Source of the DNA: Auanema rhodensis
Lineage: Eukaryota > Nematoda > Chromadorea > Rhabditida > Rhabditidae
Assembly: GCA_964057225.1 (NCBI GenBank)
Contig: OZ059900.1
Location: forward strand, 19,421,638-19,485,637
Length of the DNA stretch: 64,000 bases
Direction: 5' to 3'
Numbering within the stretch: position 1 is the first letter of the stretch; each line of letters starts with the position of its first letter. The position numbers were made by a program, and so were the translations under genes. This document shows positions 38,055 through 52,076 of this stretch, piece after piece. The notes under the pieces were generated by a model. The model did no database searches. It saw nothing but the letters and a program-made list of their open reading frames with translations, and was not told the DNA's origin.

Positions 38055-41000
38055 TTTCCTTAATTTTCTAACCCCGGTTTTTTTGTCGTGAAAGTGGAAT
38101 TAGACGTTGTAGGAACAATTTTGAGCTAGGTTTCATTGACATTGCATGAGTTTGAACACATGAAATCGTAAGTCAAAACCTTGTTTACAGCGAAATTTCC
38201 AAAAACTGGTTTTCCAGCATAATAAAATATTTCTCATGGGAAATACTGTGTTTTTGTATTTTTCTAGTGTTCAGCATGTAAAATGCTTCATTTTAGTATG
38301 TAACACGCTGAAATTCGTTGCATTTGACTACTCATATGAACAAAAATCGATTTAATCAATATTAGCCATAAGGGGCGTGCCCTCAGAATATGCTAATTTC
38401 CTTAATTTTCTAACCCCTGTTTTTTTGTCGTGAAAGTGGAACTAGACGTTGTACAAACAATTTTGAGCTAGGTTTCATTGACATTGCATGAGTTTGAACA
38501 CATGAAATCGTAAGTCAAAACCTTGTTTACAGCGAAATTTCCAAAAACTGGTTTTCCAGCATAATAAAATATTTCTCATGGGAAATACTGTGTTTTTGTA
38601 TTTTTCTAGTGTTCAGCATGTGAAATGCTTCATTTTAGTATGAAACACGCTGAAATTCGTTGCATTTGACGACTCATATGAACAAAAATCGATTTAATCA
38701 ATATTAGCCATAAGGGGCGTGCCCTCAGAATATGCTAATTTCCTTAATTTTCTAACCCCGGTTTTTTTGTCGTGAAAGTGGAATTAGACGTTGTAGGAAC
38801 AATTTTGAGCTAGGTTTCATTGACATTGCATGAGTTTGAACACATGAAATCGTAAGTCAAAACCTTGTTTACAGCGAAATTTCCAAAAACTGGTTTTCCA
38901 GCATAATAAAATATTTCTCATGGGAAATACTGTGTTTTTGTATTTTTCTAGTGTTCAGCATGTAAAATGCTTCATTTTAGTATGTAACACGCTGAAATTC
39001 GTTGCATTTGACGACTCATATGAACAAAAATCGATTTAATCAATATTAGCCATAAGGGGCGTGCCCTCAGAATATGCTAATTTCCTTAATTTTCTAACCC
39101 CGGTTTTTTTGTCGTGAAAGTGGAATTAGACGTTGTAGGAACAATTTTGAGCTAGGTTTCATTGACATTGCATGACTTTGAACACATGAAATCGTAAGTC
39201 AAAACCTTGTTTACAGCGAAATTTCCAAAAACTGGTTTTCCAGCATAATAAAATATTTCTCATGGGAAATACTGTGTTTTTGTATTTTTCTAGTGTTCAG
39301 CATGTAAAATGCTTCATTTTAGTATGTAACACGCTGAAATTCGTTGCATTTGACTACTCATATGAACAAAAATCGATTTAATCAATATTAGCCATAAGGG
39401 GCGTGCCCTCAGAATATGCTAATTTCCTTAATTTTCTAACCCCTGTTTTTTTGTCGTGAAAGTGGAACTAGACGTTGTACAAACAATTTTGAGCTAGGTT
39501 TCATTGACATTGCATGAGTTTGAACACATGAAATCGTAAGTCAAAACCTTGTTTACAGCGAAATTTCCAAAAACTGGTTTTCCAGCATAATAAAATATTT
39601 CTCATGGGAAATACTGTGTTTTTGTATTTTTCTAGTGTTCAGCATGTAAAATGCTTCATTTTAGTATGTAACACGCTGAAATTCGTTGCATTTGACGACT
39701 CATATGAACAAAAATCGATTTAATCAATATTAGCCATAAGGGGCGTGCCCTCAGAATATGCTAATTTCCTTAATTTTCTAACCCCTGTTTTTTTGTCGTG
39801 AAAGTGGAACTAGACGTTGTAGGAACAATTTTGAGCTAGGTTTCATTGACATTGCATGAGTTTGAACACATGAAATCGTAAGTCAAAACCTTGTTTACAG
39901 CGAAATTTCCAAAAACTGGTTTTCCAGCATAATAAAATATTTCTCATGGGAAATACTGTGTTTTTGTATTTTTCTAGTGTTCAGCATGTGAAATGCTTCA
40001 TTTTAGTATGTAACACGCTGAAATTCGTTGCATTTGACGACTCATATGAACAAAAATCGATTTAATCAATATTAGCCATAAGGGGCGTGCCCTCAGAATA
40101 TGCTAATTTCCTTAATTTTCTAACCCCGGTTTTTTTGTCGTGAAAGTGGAATTAGACGTTGTAGGAACAATTTTGAGCTAGGTTTCATTGACATTGCATG
40201 AGTTTGAACACATGAAATCGTAAGTCAAAACCTTGTTTACAGCGAAATTTCCAAAAACTGGTTTTCCAGCATAATAAAATATTTCTCATGGGAAATACTG
40301 TGTTTTTGTATTTTTCTAGTGTTCAGCATGTAAAATGCTTCATTTTAGTATGTAACACGCTGAAATTCGTTGCATTTGACTACTCATATGAACAAAAATC
40401 GATTTAATCAATATTAGCCATAAGGGGCGTGCCCTCAGAATATGCTAATTTCCTTAATTTTCTAACCCCTGTTTTTTTGTCGTGAAAGTGGAACTAGACG
40501 TTGTACAAACAATTTTGAGCTAGGTTTCATTGACATTGCATGAGTTTGAACACATGAAATCGTAAGTCAAAACCTTGTTTACAGCGAAATTTCCAAAAAC
40601 TGGTTTTCCAGCATAATAAAATATTTCTCATGGGAAATACTGTGTTTTTGTATTTTTCTAGTGTTCAGCATGTGAAATGCTTCATTTTAGTATGAAACAC
40701 GCTGAAATTCGTTGCATTTGACGACTCATATGAACAAAAATCGATTTAATCAATATTAGCCATAAGGGGCGTGCCCTCAGAATATGCTAATTTCCTTAAT
40801 TTTCTAACCCCGGTTTTTTTGTCGTGAAAGTGGAATTAGACGTTGTAGGAACAATTTTGAGCTAGGTTTCATTGACATTGCATGAGTTTGAACACATGAA
40901 ATCGTAAGTCAAAACCTTGTTTACAGCGAAATTTCCAAAAACTGGTTTTCCAGCATAATAAAATATTTCTCATGGGAAATACTGTGTTTTTGTATTTTTC

Positions 41001-42158
41001 TAGTGTTCAGCATGTAAAATGCTTCATTTTAGTATGTAACACGCTGAAATTCGTTGCATTTGACGACTCATATGAACAAAAATCGATTTAATCAATATTA
41101 GCCATAAGGGGCGTGCCCTCAGAATATGCTAATTTCCTTAATTTTCTAACCCCGGTTTTTTTGTCGTGAAAGTGGAATTAGACGTTGTAGGAACAATTTT
41201 GAGCTAGGTTTCATTGACATTGCATGACTTTGAACACATGAAATCGTAAGTCAAAACCTTGTTTACAGCGAAATTTCCAAAAACTGGTTTTCCAGCATAA
41301 TAAAATATTTCTCATGGGAAATACTGTGTTTTTGTATTTTTCTAGTGTTCAGCATGTAAAATGCTTCATTTTAGTATGTAACACGCTGAAATTCGTTGCA
41401 TTTGACTACTCATATGAACAAAAATCGATTTAATCAATATTAGCCATAAGGGGCGTGCCCTCAGAATATGCTAATTTCCTTAATTTTCTAACCCCTGTTT
41501 TTTTGTCGTGAAAGTGGAACTAGACGTTGTACAAACAATTTTGAGCTAGGTTTCATTGACATTGCATGAGTTTGAACACATGAAATCGTAAGTCAAAACC
41601 TTGTTTACAGCGAAATTTCCAAAAACTGGTTTTCCAGCATAATAAAATATTTCTCATGGGAAATACTGTGTTTTTGTATTTTTCTAGTGTTCAGCATGTG
41701 AAATGCTTCATTTTAGTATGAAACACGCTGAAATTCGTTGCATTTGACGACTCATATGAACAAAAATCGATTTAATCAATATTAGCCATAAGGGGCGTGC
41801 CCTCAGAATATGCTAATTTCCTTAATTTTCTAACCCCGGTTTTTTTGTCGTGAAAGTGGAATTAGACGTTGTAGGAACAATTTTGAGCTAGGTTTCATTG
41901 ACATTGCATGAGTTTGAACACATGAAATCGTAAGTCAAAACCTTGTTTACAGCGAAATTTCCAAAAACTGGTTTTCCAGCATAATAAAATATTTCTCATG
42001 GGAAATACTGTGTTTTTGTATTTTTCTAGTGTTCAGCATGTAAAATGCTTCATTTTAGTATGTAACACGCTGAAATTCGTTGCATTTGACTACTCATATG
42101 AACAAAAATCGATTTAATCAATATTAGCCATAAGGGGCGTGCCCTCAGAATATGCTAA
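38055..42158. repeat. 6-monomer higher-order repeat, two copies (2052 bp period)
   Basis: From 38055 the types are ACCCCGG/GACTAC; TACAAAC with GTGAAATGC and TATGAAAC; ACCCCGG/GACGAC; ACCCCGG with CATGACTTT; TACAAAC; GTGAAATGC. From 40107 the first four repeat in order. The fifth becomes the TATGAAAC type again (41475) and the sixth an ACCCCGG/GACTAC monomer (41817). The rare markers TATGAAAC (near 38640, 40692 and 41717) and CATGACTTT (near 39173 and 41225) fix the 2052-bp period. The last two monomers of copy 2 restart the unit out of register, a signature of unequal exchange. Confidence 0.87.
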
Positions 42159-43184
42159 TTTCCTTAATTTTCTAACCCCTGTTTTTTTGTCGTGAAAGTG
42201 GAACTAGACGTTGTACAAACAATTTTGAGCTAGGTTTCATTGACATTGCATGACTTTGAACACATGAAATCGTAAGTCAAAACCTTGTTTACAGCGAAAT
42301 TTCCAAAAACTGGTTTTCCAGCATAATAAAATATTTCTCATGAGAAATACTGTGTTTTTGTATTTTTCTAGTGTTCAGCATGTAAAATGCTTCATTTTAG
42401 TATGTAACACGCTGAAATTCGTTGCATTTGACGACTCATATGAACAAAAATCGATTTAATCAATATTAGCCATAAGGGGCGTGCCCTCAGAATATGCTAA
42501 TTTCCTTAATTTTCTAACCCCGGTTTTTTTGTCGTGAAAGTGGAACTAGACGTTGTAGGAACAATTTTGAGCTAGGTTTCATTGACATTGCATGAGTTTG
42601 AACACATGAAATCGTAAGTCAAAACCTTGTTTACAGCGAAATTTCCAAAAACTGGTTTTCCAGCATAATAAAATATTTCTCATGGGAAATACTGTGTTTT
42701 TGTATTTTTCTAGTGTTCAGCATGTGAAATGCTTCATTTTAGTATGTAACACGCTGAAATTCGTTGCATTTGACTACTCATATGAACAAAAATCGATTTA
42801 ATCAATATTAGCCATAAGGGGCGTGCCCTCAGAATATGCTAATTTCCTTAATTTTCTAACCCCTGTTTTTTTGTCGTGAAAGTGGAACTAGACGTTGTAG
42901 GAACAATTTTGAGCTAGGTTTCATTGACATTGCATGAGTTTGAACACATGAAATCGTAAGTCAAAACCTTGTTTACAGCGAAATTTCCAAAAACTGGTTT
43001 TCCAGCATAATAAAATATTTCTCATGGGAAATACTGTGTTTTTGTATTTTTCTAGTGTTCAGCATGTGAAATGCTTCATTTTAGTATGTAACACGCTGAA
43101 ATTCGTTGCATTTGACGACTCATATGAACAAAAATCGATTTAATCAATATTAGCCATAAGGGGCGTGCCCTCAGAATATGCTAA
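42159..43184. repeat. Three linker monomers before the 13-mer
   Basis: Types are TACAAAC with CATGACTTT and CATGAGAAAT (42159), ACCCCGG with AACTAG and GTGAAATGC (42501), and GTGAAATGC (42843). The same order of related types occurs inside the following unit (45237 to 46263), so this is probably the tail of a further, earlier copy of that unit. Confidence 0.7.
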
Positions 43185-46100
43185 TTTCCTTAATTTTCTA
43201 ACCCCGGTTTTTTTGTCGTGAAAGTGGAATTAGACGTTGTAGGAACAATTTTGAGCTAGGTTTCATTGACATTGCATGAGTTTGAACACATGAAATCGTA
43301 AGTCAAAACCTTGTTTACAGCGAAATTTCCAAAAACTGGTTTTCCAGCATAATAAAATATTTCTCATGGGAAATACTGTGTTTTTGTATTTTTCTAGTGT
43401 TCAGCATGTAAAATGTTTCATTTTAGTATGTAACACGCTGAAATTCGTTGCATTTGACGACTCATATGAACAAAAATCGATTTAATCAATATTAGCCATA
43501 AGGGGCGTGCCCTCAGAATATGCTAATTTCCTTAATTTTCTAACCCCTGTTTTTTTGTCGTGAAAGTGGAACTAGACGTTGTAGGAACAATTTTGAGCTA
43601 GGTTTCATTGACATTGCATGAGTTTGAACACATGAAATCGTAAGTCAAAACCTTGTTTACAGCGAAATTTCCAAAAACTGGTTTTCCAGCATAATAAAAT
43701 ATTTCTCATGGGAAATACTGTGTTTTTGTATTTTTCTAGTGTTCAGCATGTAAAATGCTTCATTTTAGTATGTAACACGCTGAAATTCGTTGCATTTGAC
43801 GACTCATATGAACAAAAATCGATTTAATCAATATTAGCCATAAGGGGCGTGCCCTCAGAATATGCTAATTTCCTTAATTTTCTAACCCCTGTTTTTTTGT
43901 CGTGAAAGTGGAATTAGACGTTGTAGGAACAATTTTGAGCTAGGTTTCATTGACATTGCATGAGTTTGAACGCATGAAATCGTAAGTCAAAACCTTGTTT
44001 ACAGCGAAATTTCCAAAAACTGGTTTTCCAGCATAATAAAATATTTCTCATGGGAAATACTGTGTTTTTGTATTTTTATAGTGTTCAGCATGTAAAATGC
44101 TTCATTTTAGTATGTAACACGCTGAAATTCGTTGCATTTGACGACTCATATGAACAAAAATCGATTTAATCAATATTAGCCATAAGGGGCGTGCCCTCAG
44201 AATATGCTAATTTCCTTAATTTTCTAACCCCGGTTTTTTTGTCGTGAAAGTGGAATTAGACGTTGTAGGAACAATTTTGAGCTAGGTTTCATTGACATTG
44301 CATGAGTTTGAACACATGAAATCGTAAGTCAAAACCTTGTTTACAGCGAAATTTCCAAAAACTGGTTTTCCAGCATAATAAAATATTTCTCATGGGAAAT
44401 ACTGTGTTTTTGTATTTTTCTAGTGTTCAGCATGTAAAATGCTTCATTTTAGTATGTAACACGCTGAAATTCGTTGCATTTGACTACTCATATGAACAAA
44501 AATCGATTTAATCAATATTAGCCATAAGGGGCGTGCCCTCAGAATATGCTAATTTCCTTAATTTTCTAACCCCTGTTTTTTTGTCGTGAAAGTGGAACTA
44601 GACGTTGTAGGAACAATTTTGAGCTAGGTTTCATTGACATTGCATGAGTTTGAACACATGAAATCGTAAGTCAAAACCTTGTTTACAGCGAAATTTCCAA
44701 AAACTGGTTTTCCAGCATAATAAAATATTTCTCATGGGAAATACTGTGTTTTTGTATTTTTCTAGTGTTCAGCATGTAAAATGCTTCATTTTAGTATGTA
44801 ACACGCTGAAATTCGTTGCATTTGACTACTCATATGAACAAAAATCGATTTAATCAATATTAGCCATAAGGGGCGTGCCCTCAGAATATGCTAATTTCCT
44901 TAATTTTCTAACCCCTGTTTTTTTGTCGTGAAAGTGGAACTAGACGTTGTACAAACAATTTTGAGCTAGGTTTCATTGACATTGCATGACTTTGAACACA
45001 TGAAATCGTAAGTCAAAACCTTGTTTACAGCGAAATTTCCAAAAACTGGTTTTCCAGCATAATAAAATATTTCTCATGAGAAATACTGTGTTTTTGTATT
45101 TTTCTAGTGTTCAGCATGTAAAATGCTTCATTTTAGTATGTAACACGCTGAAATTCGTTGCATTTGACTACTCATATGAACAAAAATCGATTTAATCAAT
45201 ATTAGCCATAAGGGGCGTGCCCTCAGAATATGCTAATTTCCTTAATTTTCTAACCCCTGTTTTTTTGTCGTGAAAGTGGAACTAGACGTTGTACAAACAA
45301 TTTTGAGCTAGGTTTCATTGACATTGCATGACTTTGAACACATGAAATCGTAAGTCAAAACCTTGTTTACAGCGAAATTTCCAAAAACTGGTTTTCCAGC
45401 ATAATAAAATATTTCTCATGAGAAATACTGTGTTTTTGTATTTTTCTAGTGTTCAGCATGTAAAATGCTTCATTTTAGTATGTAACACGCTGAAATTCGT
45501 TGCATTTGACGACTCATATGAACAAAAATCGATTTAATCAATATTAGCCATAAGGGGCGTGCCCTCAGAATATGCTAATTTCCTTAATTTTCTAACCCCG
45601 GTTTTTTTGTCGTGAAAGTGGAACTAGACGTTGTAGGAACAATTTTGAGCTAGGTTTCATTGACATTGCATGAGTTTGAACACATGAAATCGTAAGTCAA
45701 AACCTTGTTTACAGCGAAATTTCCAAAAACTGGTTTTCCAGCATAATAAAATATTTCTCATGGGAAATACTGTGTTTTTGTATTTTTCTAGTGTTCAGCA
45801 TGTAAAATGCTTCATTTTAGTATGTAACACGCTGAAATTCGTTGCATTTGACTACTCATATGAACAAAAATCGATTTAATCAATATTAGCCATAAGGGGC
45901 GTGCCCTCAGAATATGCTAATTTCCTTAATTTTCTAACCCCTGTTTTTTTGTCGTGAAAGTGGAACTAGACGTTGTAGGAACAATTTTGAGCTAGGTTTC
46001 ATTGACATTGCATGAGTTTGAACACATGAAATCGTAAGTCAAAACCTTGTTTACAGCGAAATTTCCAAAAACTGGTTTTCCAGCATAATAAAATATTTCT

Positions 46101-47630
46101 CATGGGAAATACTGTGTTTTTGTATTTTTCTAGTGTTCAGCATGTGAAATGCTTCATTTTAGTATGTAACACGCTGAAATTCGTTGCATTTGACTACTCA
46201 TATGAACAAAAATCGATTTAATCAATATTAGCCATAAGGGGCGTGCCCTCAGAATATGCTAATTTCCTTAATTTTCTAACCCCTGTTTTTTTGTCGTGAA
46301 AGTGGAACTAGACGTTGTAGGAACAATTTTGAGCTAGGTTTCATTGACATTGCATGAGTTTGAACACATGAAATCGTAAGTCAAAACCTTGTTTACAGCG
46401 AAATTTCCAAAAACTGGTTTTCCAGCATAATAAAATATTTCTCATGGGAAATACTGTGTTTTTGTATTTTTCTAGTGTTCAGCATGTGAAATGCTTCATT
46501 TTAGTATGTAACACGCTGAAATTCGTTGCATTTGACGACTCATATGAACAAAAATCGATTTAATCAATATTAGCCATAAGGGGCGTGCCCTCAGAATATG
46601 CTAATTTCCTTAATTTTCTAACCCCGGTTTTTTTGTCGTGAAAGTGGAATTAGACGTTGTAGGAACAATTTTGAGCTAGGTTTCATTGACATTGCATGAG
46701 TTTGAACACATGAAATCGTAAGTCAAAACCTTGTTTACAGCGAAATTTCCAAAAACTGGTTTTCCAGCATAATAAAATATTTCTCATGGGAAATACTGTG
46801 TTTTTGTATTTTTCTAGTGTTCAGCATGTAAAATGTTTCATTTTAGTATGTAACACGCTGAAATTCGTTGCATTTGACGACTCATATGAACAAAAATCGA
46901 TTTAATCAATATTAGCCATAAGGGGCGTGCCCTCAGAATATGCTAATTTCCTTAATTTTCTAACCCCTGTTTTTTTGTCGTGAAAGTGGAACTAGACGTT
47001 GTAGGAACAATTTTGAGCTAGGTTTCATTGACATTGCATGAGTTTGAACACATGAAATCGTAAGTCAAAACCTTGTTTACAGCGAAATTTCCAAAAACTG
47101 GTTTTCCAGCATAATAAAATATTTCTCATGGGAAATACTGTGTTTTTGTATTTTTCTAGTGTTCAGCATGTAAAATGCTTCATTTTAGTATGTAACACGC
47201 TGAAATTCGTTGCATTTGACGACTCATATGAACAAAAATCGATTTAATCAATATTAGCCATAAGGGGCGTGCCCTCAGAATATGCTAATTTCCTTAATTT
47301 TCTAACCCCTGTTTTTTTGTCGTGAAAGTGGAATTAGACGTTGTAGGAACAATTTTGAGCTAGGTTTCATTGACATTGCATGAGTTTGAACACATGAAAT
47401 CGTAAGTCAAAACCTTGTTTACAGCGAAATTTCCAAAAACTGGTTTTCCAGCATAATAAAATATTTCTCATGGGAAATACTGTGTTTTTGTATTTTTCTA
47501 GTGTTCAGCATGTGAAATGCTTCATTTTAGTATGTAACACGCTGAAATTCGTTGCATTTGACGACTCATATGAACAAAAATCGATTTAATCAATATTAGC
47601 CATAAGGGGCGTGCCCTCAGAATATGCTAA
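43185..47630. repeat. 13-monomer higher-order repeat, copy 1 (4446 bp)
   Basis: Types in order: ACCCCGG/TGTTTCATT; plain AACTAG; GAACGCATG with TATAG (43869); ACCCCGG/GACTAC; AACTAG/GACTAC; two consecutive TACAAAC/CATGACTTT/CATGAGAAAT monomers (44895, 45237); ACCCCGG/AACTAG; two GTGAAATGC monomers; ACCCCGG/TGTTTCATT; plain; AATTAG/GTGAAATGC. The rare GAACGCATG marker falls at 43971 and 48417, exactly 13 x 342 apart. The last three monomers partly restart the unit, so the basic module may be the first ten monomers. Confidence 0.87.
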
Positions 47631-50600
47631 TTTCCTTAATTTTCTAACCCCGGTTTTTTTGTCGTGAAAGTGGAATTAGACGTTGTAGGAACAATTTTGA
47701 GCTAGGTTTCATTGACATTGCATGAGTTTGAACACATGAAATCGTAAGTCAAAACCTTGTTTACAGCGAAATTTCCAAAAACTGGTTTTCCAGCATAATA
47801 AAATATTTCTCATGGGAAATACTGTGTTTTTGTATTTTTCTAGTGTTCAGCATGTAAAATGTTTCATTTTAGTATGTAACACGCTGAAATTCGTTGCATT
47901 TGACGACTCATATGAACAAAAATCGATTTAATCAATATTAGCCATAAGGGGCGTGCCCTCAGAATATGCTAATTTCCTTAATTTTCTAACCCCTGTTTTT
48001 TTGTCGTGAAAGTGGAACTAGACGTTGTAGGAACAATTTTGAGCTAGGTTTCATTGACATTGCATGAGTTTGAACACATGAAATCGTAAGTCAAAACCTT
48101 GTTTACAGCGAAATTTCCAAAAACTGGTTTTCCAGCATAATAAAATATTTCTCATGGGAAATACTGTGTTTTTGTATTTTTCTAGTGTTCAGCATGTAAA
48201 ATGCTTCATTTTAGTATGTAACACGCTGAAATTCGTTGCATTTGACGACTCATATGAACAAAAATCGATTTAATCAATATTAGCCATAAGGGGCGTGCCC
48301 TCAGAATATGCTAATTTCCTTAATTTTCTAACCCCTGTTTTTTTGTCGTGAAAGTGGAATTAGACGTTGTAGGAACAATTTTGAGCTAGGTTTCATTGAC
48401 ATTGCATGAGTTTGAACGCATGAAATCGTAAGTCAAAACCTTGTTTACAGCGAAATTTCCAAAAACTGGTTTTCCAGCATAATAAAATATTTCTCATGGG
48501 AAATACTGTGTTTTTGTATTTTTATAGTGTTCAGCATGTAAAATGCTTCATTTTAGTATGTAACACGCTGAAATTCGTTGCATTTGACGACTCATATGAA
48601 CAAAAATCGATTTAATCAATATTAGCCATAAGGGGCGTGCCCTCAGAATATGCTAATTTCCTTAATTTTCTAACCCCGGTTTTTTTGTCGTGAAAGTGGA
48701 ATTAGACGTTGTAGGAACAATTTTGAGCTAGGTTTCATTGACATTGCATGAGTTTGAACACATGAAATCGTAAGTCAAAACCTTGTTTACAGCGAAATTT
48801 CCAAAAACTGGTTTTCCAGCATAATAAAATATTTCTCATGGGAAATACTGTGTTTTTGTATTTTTCTAGTGTTCAGCATGTAAAATGCTTCATTTTAGTA
48901 TGTAACACGCTGAAATTCGTTGCATTTGACTACTCATATGAACAAAAATCGATTTAATCAATATTAGCCATAAGGGGCGTGCCCTCAGAATATGCTAATT
49001 TCCTTAATTTTCTAACCCCTGTTTTTTTGTCGTGAAAGTGGAACTAGACGTTGTAGGAACAATTTTGAGCTAGGTTTCATTGACATTGCATGAGTTTGAA
49101 CACATGAAATCGTAAGTCAAAACCTTGTTTACAGCGAAATTTCCAAAAACTGGTTTTCCAGCATAATAAAATATTTCTCATGGGAAATACTGTGTTTTTG
49201 TATTTTTCTAGTGTTCAGCATGTAAAATGCTTCATTTTAGTATGTAACACGCTGAAATTCGTTGCATTTGACTACTCATATGAACAAAAATCGATTTAAT
49301 CAATATTAGCCATAAGGGGCGTGCCCTCAGAATATGCTAATTTCCTTAATTTTCTAACCCCTGTTTTTTTGTCGTGAAAGTGGAACTAGACGTTGTACAA
49401 ACAATTTTGAGCTAGGTTTCATTGACATTGCATGACTTTGAACACATGAAATCGTAAGTCAAAACCTTGTTTACAGCGAAATTTCCAAAAACTGGTTTTC
49501 CAGCATAATAAAATATTTCTCATGAGAAATACTGTGTTTTTGTTTTTTTCTAGTGTTCAGCATGTAAAATGCTTCATTTTAGTATGTAACACGCTGAAAT
49601 TCGTTGCATTTGACGACTCATATGAACAAAAATCGATTTAATCAATATTAGCCATAAGGGGCGTGCCCTCAGAATATGCTAATTTCCTTAATTTTCTAAC
49701 CCCGGTTTTTTTGTCGTGAAAGTGGAACTAGACGTTGTAGGAACAATTTTGAGCTAGGTTTCATTGACATTGCATGAGTTTGAACACATGAAATCGTAAG
49801 TCAAAACCTTGTTTACAGCGAAATTTCCAAAAACTGGTTTTCCAGCATAATAAAATATTTCTCATGGGAAATACTGTGTTTTTGTATTTTTCTAGTGTTC
49901 AGCATGTAAAATGCTTCATTTTAGTATGTAACACGATGAAATTCGTTGCATTTGACTACTCATATGAACAAAAATCGATTTAATCAATATTAGCCATAAG
50001 GGGCGTGCCCTCAGAATATGCTAATTTCCTTAATTTTCTAACCCCTGTTTTTTTGTCGTGAAAGTGGAACTAGACGTTGTAGGAACAATTTTGAGCTAGG
50101 TTTCATTGACATTGCATGAGTTTGAACACATGAAATCGTAAGTCAAAACCTTGTTTACAGCGAAATTTCCAAAAACTGGTTTTCCAGCATAATAAAATAT
50201 TTCTCAAGGGAAATACTGTGTTTTTGTATTTTTCTAGTGTTCAGCATGTGAAATGCTTCATTTTAGTATGTAACACGCTGAAATTCGTTGCATTTGACTA
50301 CTCATATGAACAAAAATCGATTTAATCAATATTAGCCATAAGGGGCGTGCCCTCAGAATATGCTAATTTCCTTAATTTTCTAACCCCTGTTTTTTTGTCG
50401 TGAAAGTGGAACTAGACGTTGTAGGAACAATTTTGAGCTAGGTTTCATTGACATTGCATGAGTTTGAACACATGAAATCGTAAGTCAAAACCTTGTTTAC
50501 AGCGAAATTTCCAAAAACTGGTTTTCCAGCATAATAAAATATTTCTCATGGGAAATACTGTGTTTTTGTATTTTTCTAGTGTTCAGCATGTGAAATGCTT

Positions 50601-51392
50601 CATTTTAGTATGTAACACGCTGAAATTCGTTGCATTTGACGACTCATATGAACAAAAATCGATTTAATCAATATTAGCCATAAGGGGCGTGCCCTCAGAA
50701 TATGCTAATTTCCTTAATTTTCTAACCCCGGTTTTTTTGTCGTGAAAGTGGAATTAGACGTTGTAGGAACAATTTTGAGCTAGGTTTCATTGACATTGCA
50801 TGAGTTTGAACACATGAAATCGTAAGTCAAAACCTTGTTTACAGCGAAATTTCCAAAAACTGGTTTTCCAGCATAATAAAATATTTCTCATGGGAAATAC
50901 TGTGTTTTTGCATTTTTCTAGTGTTCAGCATGTAAAATGTTTCATTTAAGTATGTAACACGCTGAAATTCGTTGCATTTGACGACTCATATGAACAAAAA
51001 TCGATTTAATCAATATTAGCCATAAGGGGCGTGCCCTCAGAATATGCTAATTTCCTTAATTTTCTAACCCCTGTTTTTTTGTCGTGAAAGTGGAACTAGA
51101 CGTTGTAGGAACAATTTTGAGCTAGGTTTCATTGACATTGCATGAGTTTGAACACATGAAATCGTAAGTCAAAACCTTGTTTACAGCGAAATTTCCAAAA
51201 ACTGGTTTTCCAGCATAATAAAATATTTCTCATGGGAAATACTGTGTTTTTGTATTTTTCTAGTGTTCAGCATGTAAAATGCTTCATTTTAGTATGTAAC
51301 ACGCTGAAATTCGTTGCATTTGACGACTCATATGAACAAAAATCGATTTAATCAATATTAGCCATAAGGGGCGTGCCCTCAGAATATGCTAA
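47631..51392. repeat. 13-mer HOR, copy 2, one monomer shorter
   Basis: The order repeats copy 1 from ACCCCGG/TGTTTCATT through GAACGCATG (48315), but only one TACAAAC/CATGACTTT/CATGAGAAAT monomer is present (49341) where copy 1 has two. Everything after it is therefore 12 x 342 rather than 13 x 342 from its partner (for example 45921 to 50025). Private changes are TTTTTGTTTTTTTC near 49540, ACGATG near 49932, TCAAGGG near 50204, TTGCATTTTT near 50909 and TGTTTCATTTAAG near 50939. The last monomer is a plain AACTAG one at 51051. Confidence 0.85.
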
Positions 51393-52076
51393 TTTCCTTA
51401 ATTTTCTAACCCCGGTTTTTTTGTCGTGAAAGTGGAATTAGACGTTGTAGGAACAATTTTGAGCTAGGTTTCATTGACATTGCATGAGTTTGAACACATG
51501 AAATCGTAAGTCAAAACCTTGTTTACAGCGAAATTTCCAAAAACTGGTTTTCCAGCATAATAAAATATTTCTCATGGGAAATACTGTGTTTTTGTATTTT
51601 TCTAGTGTTCAGCATGTAAAATGCTTCATTTTAGTATGTAACACGCTGAAATTCGTTGCATTTGACGACTCATATGAACAAAAATCGATTTAATCAATAT
51701 TAGCCATAAGGGGCGTGCCCTCAGAATATGCTAATTTCCTTAATTTTCTAACCCCGGTTTTTTTGTCGTGAAAGTGGAATTAGACGTTGTAGGAACAATT
51801 TTGAGCTAGGTTTCATTGACATTGCATGAGTTTGAACACATGAAATCGTAAGTCAAAACCTTGTTTACAGCGAAATTTCCAAAAACTGGTTTTCCAGCAT
51901 AATAAAATATTTCTCATGGGAAATACTGTGTTTTTGTATTTTTCTAGTGTTCAGCATGTAAAATGCTTCATTTTAGTATGTAACACGCTGAAATTCGTTG
52001 CATTTGACGACTCATATGAACAAAAATCGATTTAATCAATATTAGCCATAAGGGGCGTGCCCTCAGAATATGCTAA
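51393..52076. repeat. Pair of ACCCCGG/AATTAG/GACGAC monomers
   Basis: Two adjacent monomers (51393 and 51735) that look the same at every diagnostic site I checked. They separate the 13-mer domain from the 4-mer mosaic and are best read as a single-monomer duplication. Confidence 0.75.
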
